This document shows positions 63,992-64,000 of a stretch of DNA of 64,000 nt, in pieces. Origin of the DNA: Rhizobium sp. C1 (lineage in GTDB: Bacteria; Pseudomonadota; Alphaproteobacteria; Rhizobiales; Rhizobiaceae); NCBI RefSeq assembly GCF_021026335.1, contig NZ_JAJNCY010000008.1, forward strand, positions 124,001 through 188,000. The letters run 5' to 3'. The stretch's first letter is position 1. Each line of letters starts with the position of its first letter. Position numbers and translations under genes: made by a program. The notes under the pieces are model-generated. The model made no database searches and was not told where the DNA came from. It saw nothing but the letters and a program-made list of their open reading frames with translations.

Positions 63992-64000
63992 GCGTTCGGC

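Noticed and set aside
1..64000. CRISPR arrays, insertion sequences, rRNA and tRNA genes
   Set aside because: No regularly spaced repeats, transposase genes, terminal inverted repeats or RNA gene signatures were noticed in any intergenic region.

Overview
The window is GC-rich alphaproteobacterial DNA, most likely from the Rhizobiales (Rhizobiaceae-like). The basis is a rhizobactin-type siderophore locus in the order rhtX-rhbABCDEF / rhrA / rhtA, the abundance of ABC, TRAP and RND transport operons, many FCD-type GntR regulators, and a long palindrome of rhizobial style at 63028-63080. No rRNA, tRNA, CRISPR array or insertion sequence was seen.

Layout. 1-3746: the end of an EAL-domain protein, an envelope M23 peptidase whose HxH motif reads HxY, and a tyrosine recombinase. 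4002-6084: a decayed ABC-transporter locus, with a frameshifted UgpC-like ATPase fused to the tail of a solute-binding protein and preceded by an intact metallophosphoesterase. 6364-16763: a polyamine-type region. A TetR regulator, an amidohydrolase and a DUF3237 gene run one way, and a PotABCD-like importer runs the other. Beyond a bidirectional terminator lie a GntR regulator, a class III aminotransferase and a PuuA-like glutamine synthetase homologue. 17060-22615: a tight operon, in transcription order a cytosolic GH15 glucan hydrolase, gnd, zwf and a polyphosphate-glucokinase-like kinase, which could take glucan to ribulose 5-phosphate. 22874-32057: a complete MdtABC-OprM-type RND efflux operon. 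32302-38893: a GntR regulator divergent from a hydroxyacid catabolic operon (FAD-linked D-hydroxyacid dehydrogenase, TRAP transporter with fused DctQM, small unknown protein, isocitrate lyase/PEP mutase-family lyase).

39129-54461 is the siderophore locus: importer RhtX, the biosynthetic genes rhbABCDEF, the AraC-type regulator RhrA, the receptor RhtA, a second long acyltransferase related to RhbD, and a DUF2218-siderophore-interacting-protein fusion that probably releases the iron. Both the rhtX and rhtA promoters carry two tandem copies of GTTCG-N6-TCCAA with a 21-bp period, placed at the same distance from a shared promoter core. I propose these as RhrA sites.

54631-63991: a soluble methyl-accepting chemotaxis protein with internally duplicated HAMP-like modules, a DctSR-like two-component system divergent from a dctPQM TRAP operon, and a ureidoglycine aminohydrolase gene.

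Most systems here belong to known families. The most original signals are the tandem operator shared by the two siderophore promoters, the fused and frameshifted ABC remnant, the glucan-to-pentose-phosphate operon, and the hydroxyacid operon with its uncharacterised small protein. I did not find a wholly new defence or mobile system.
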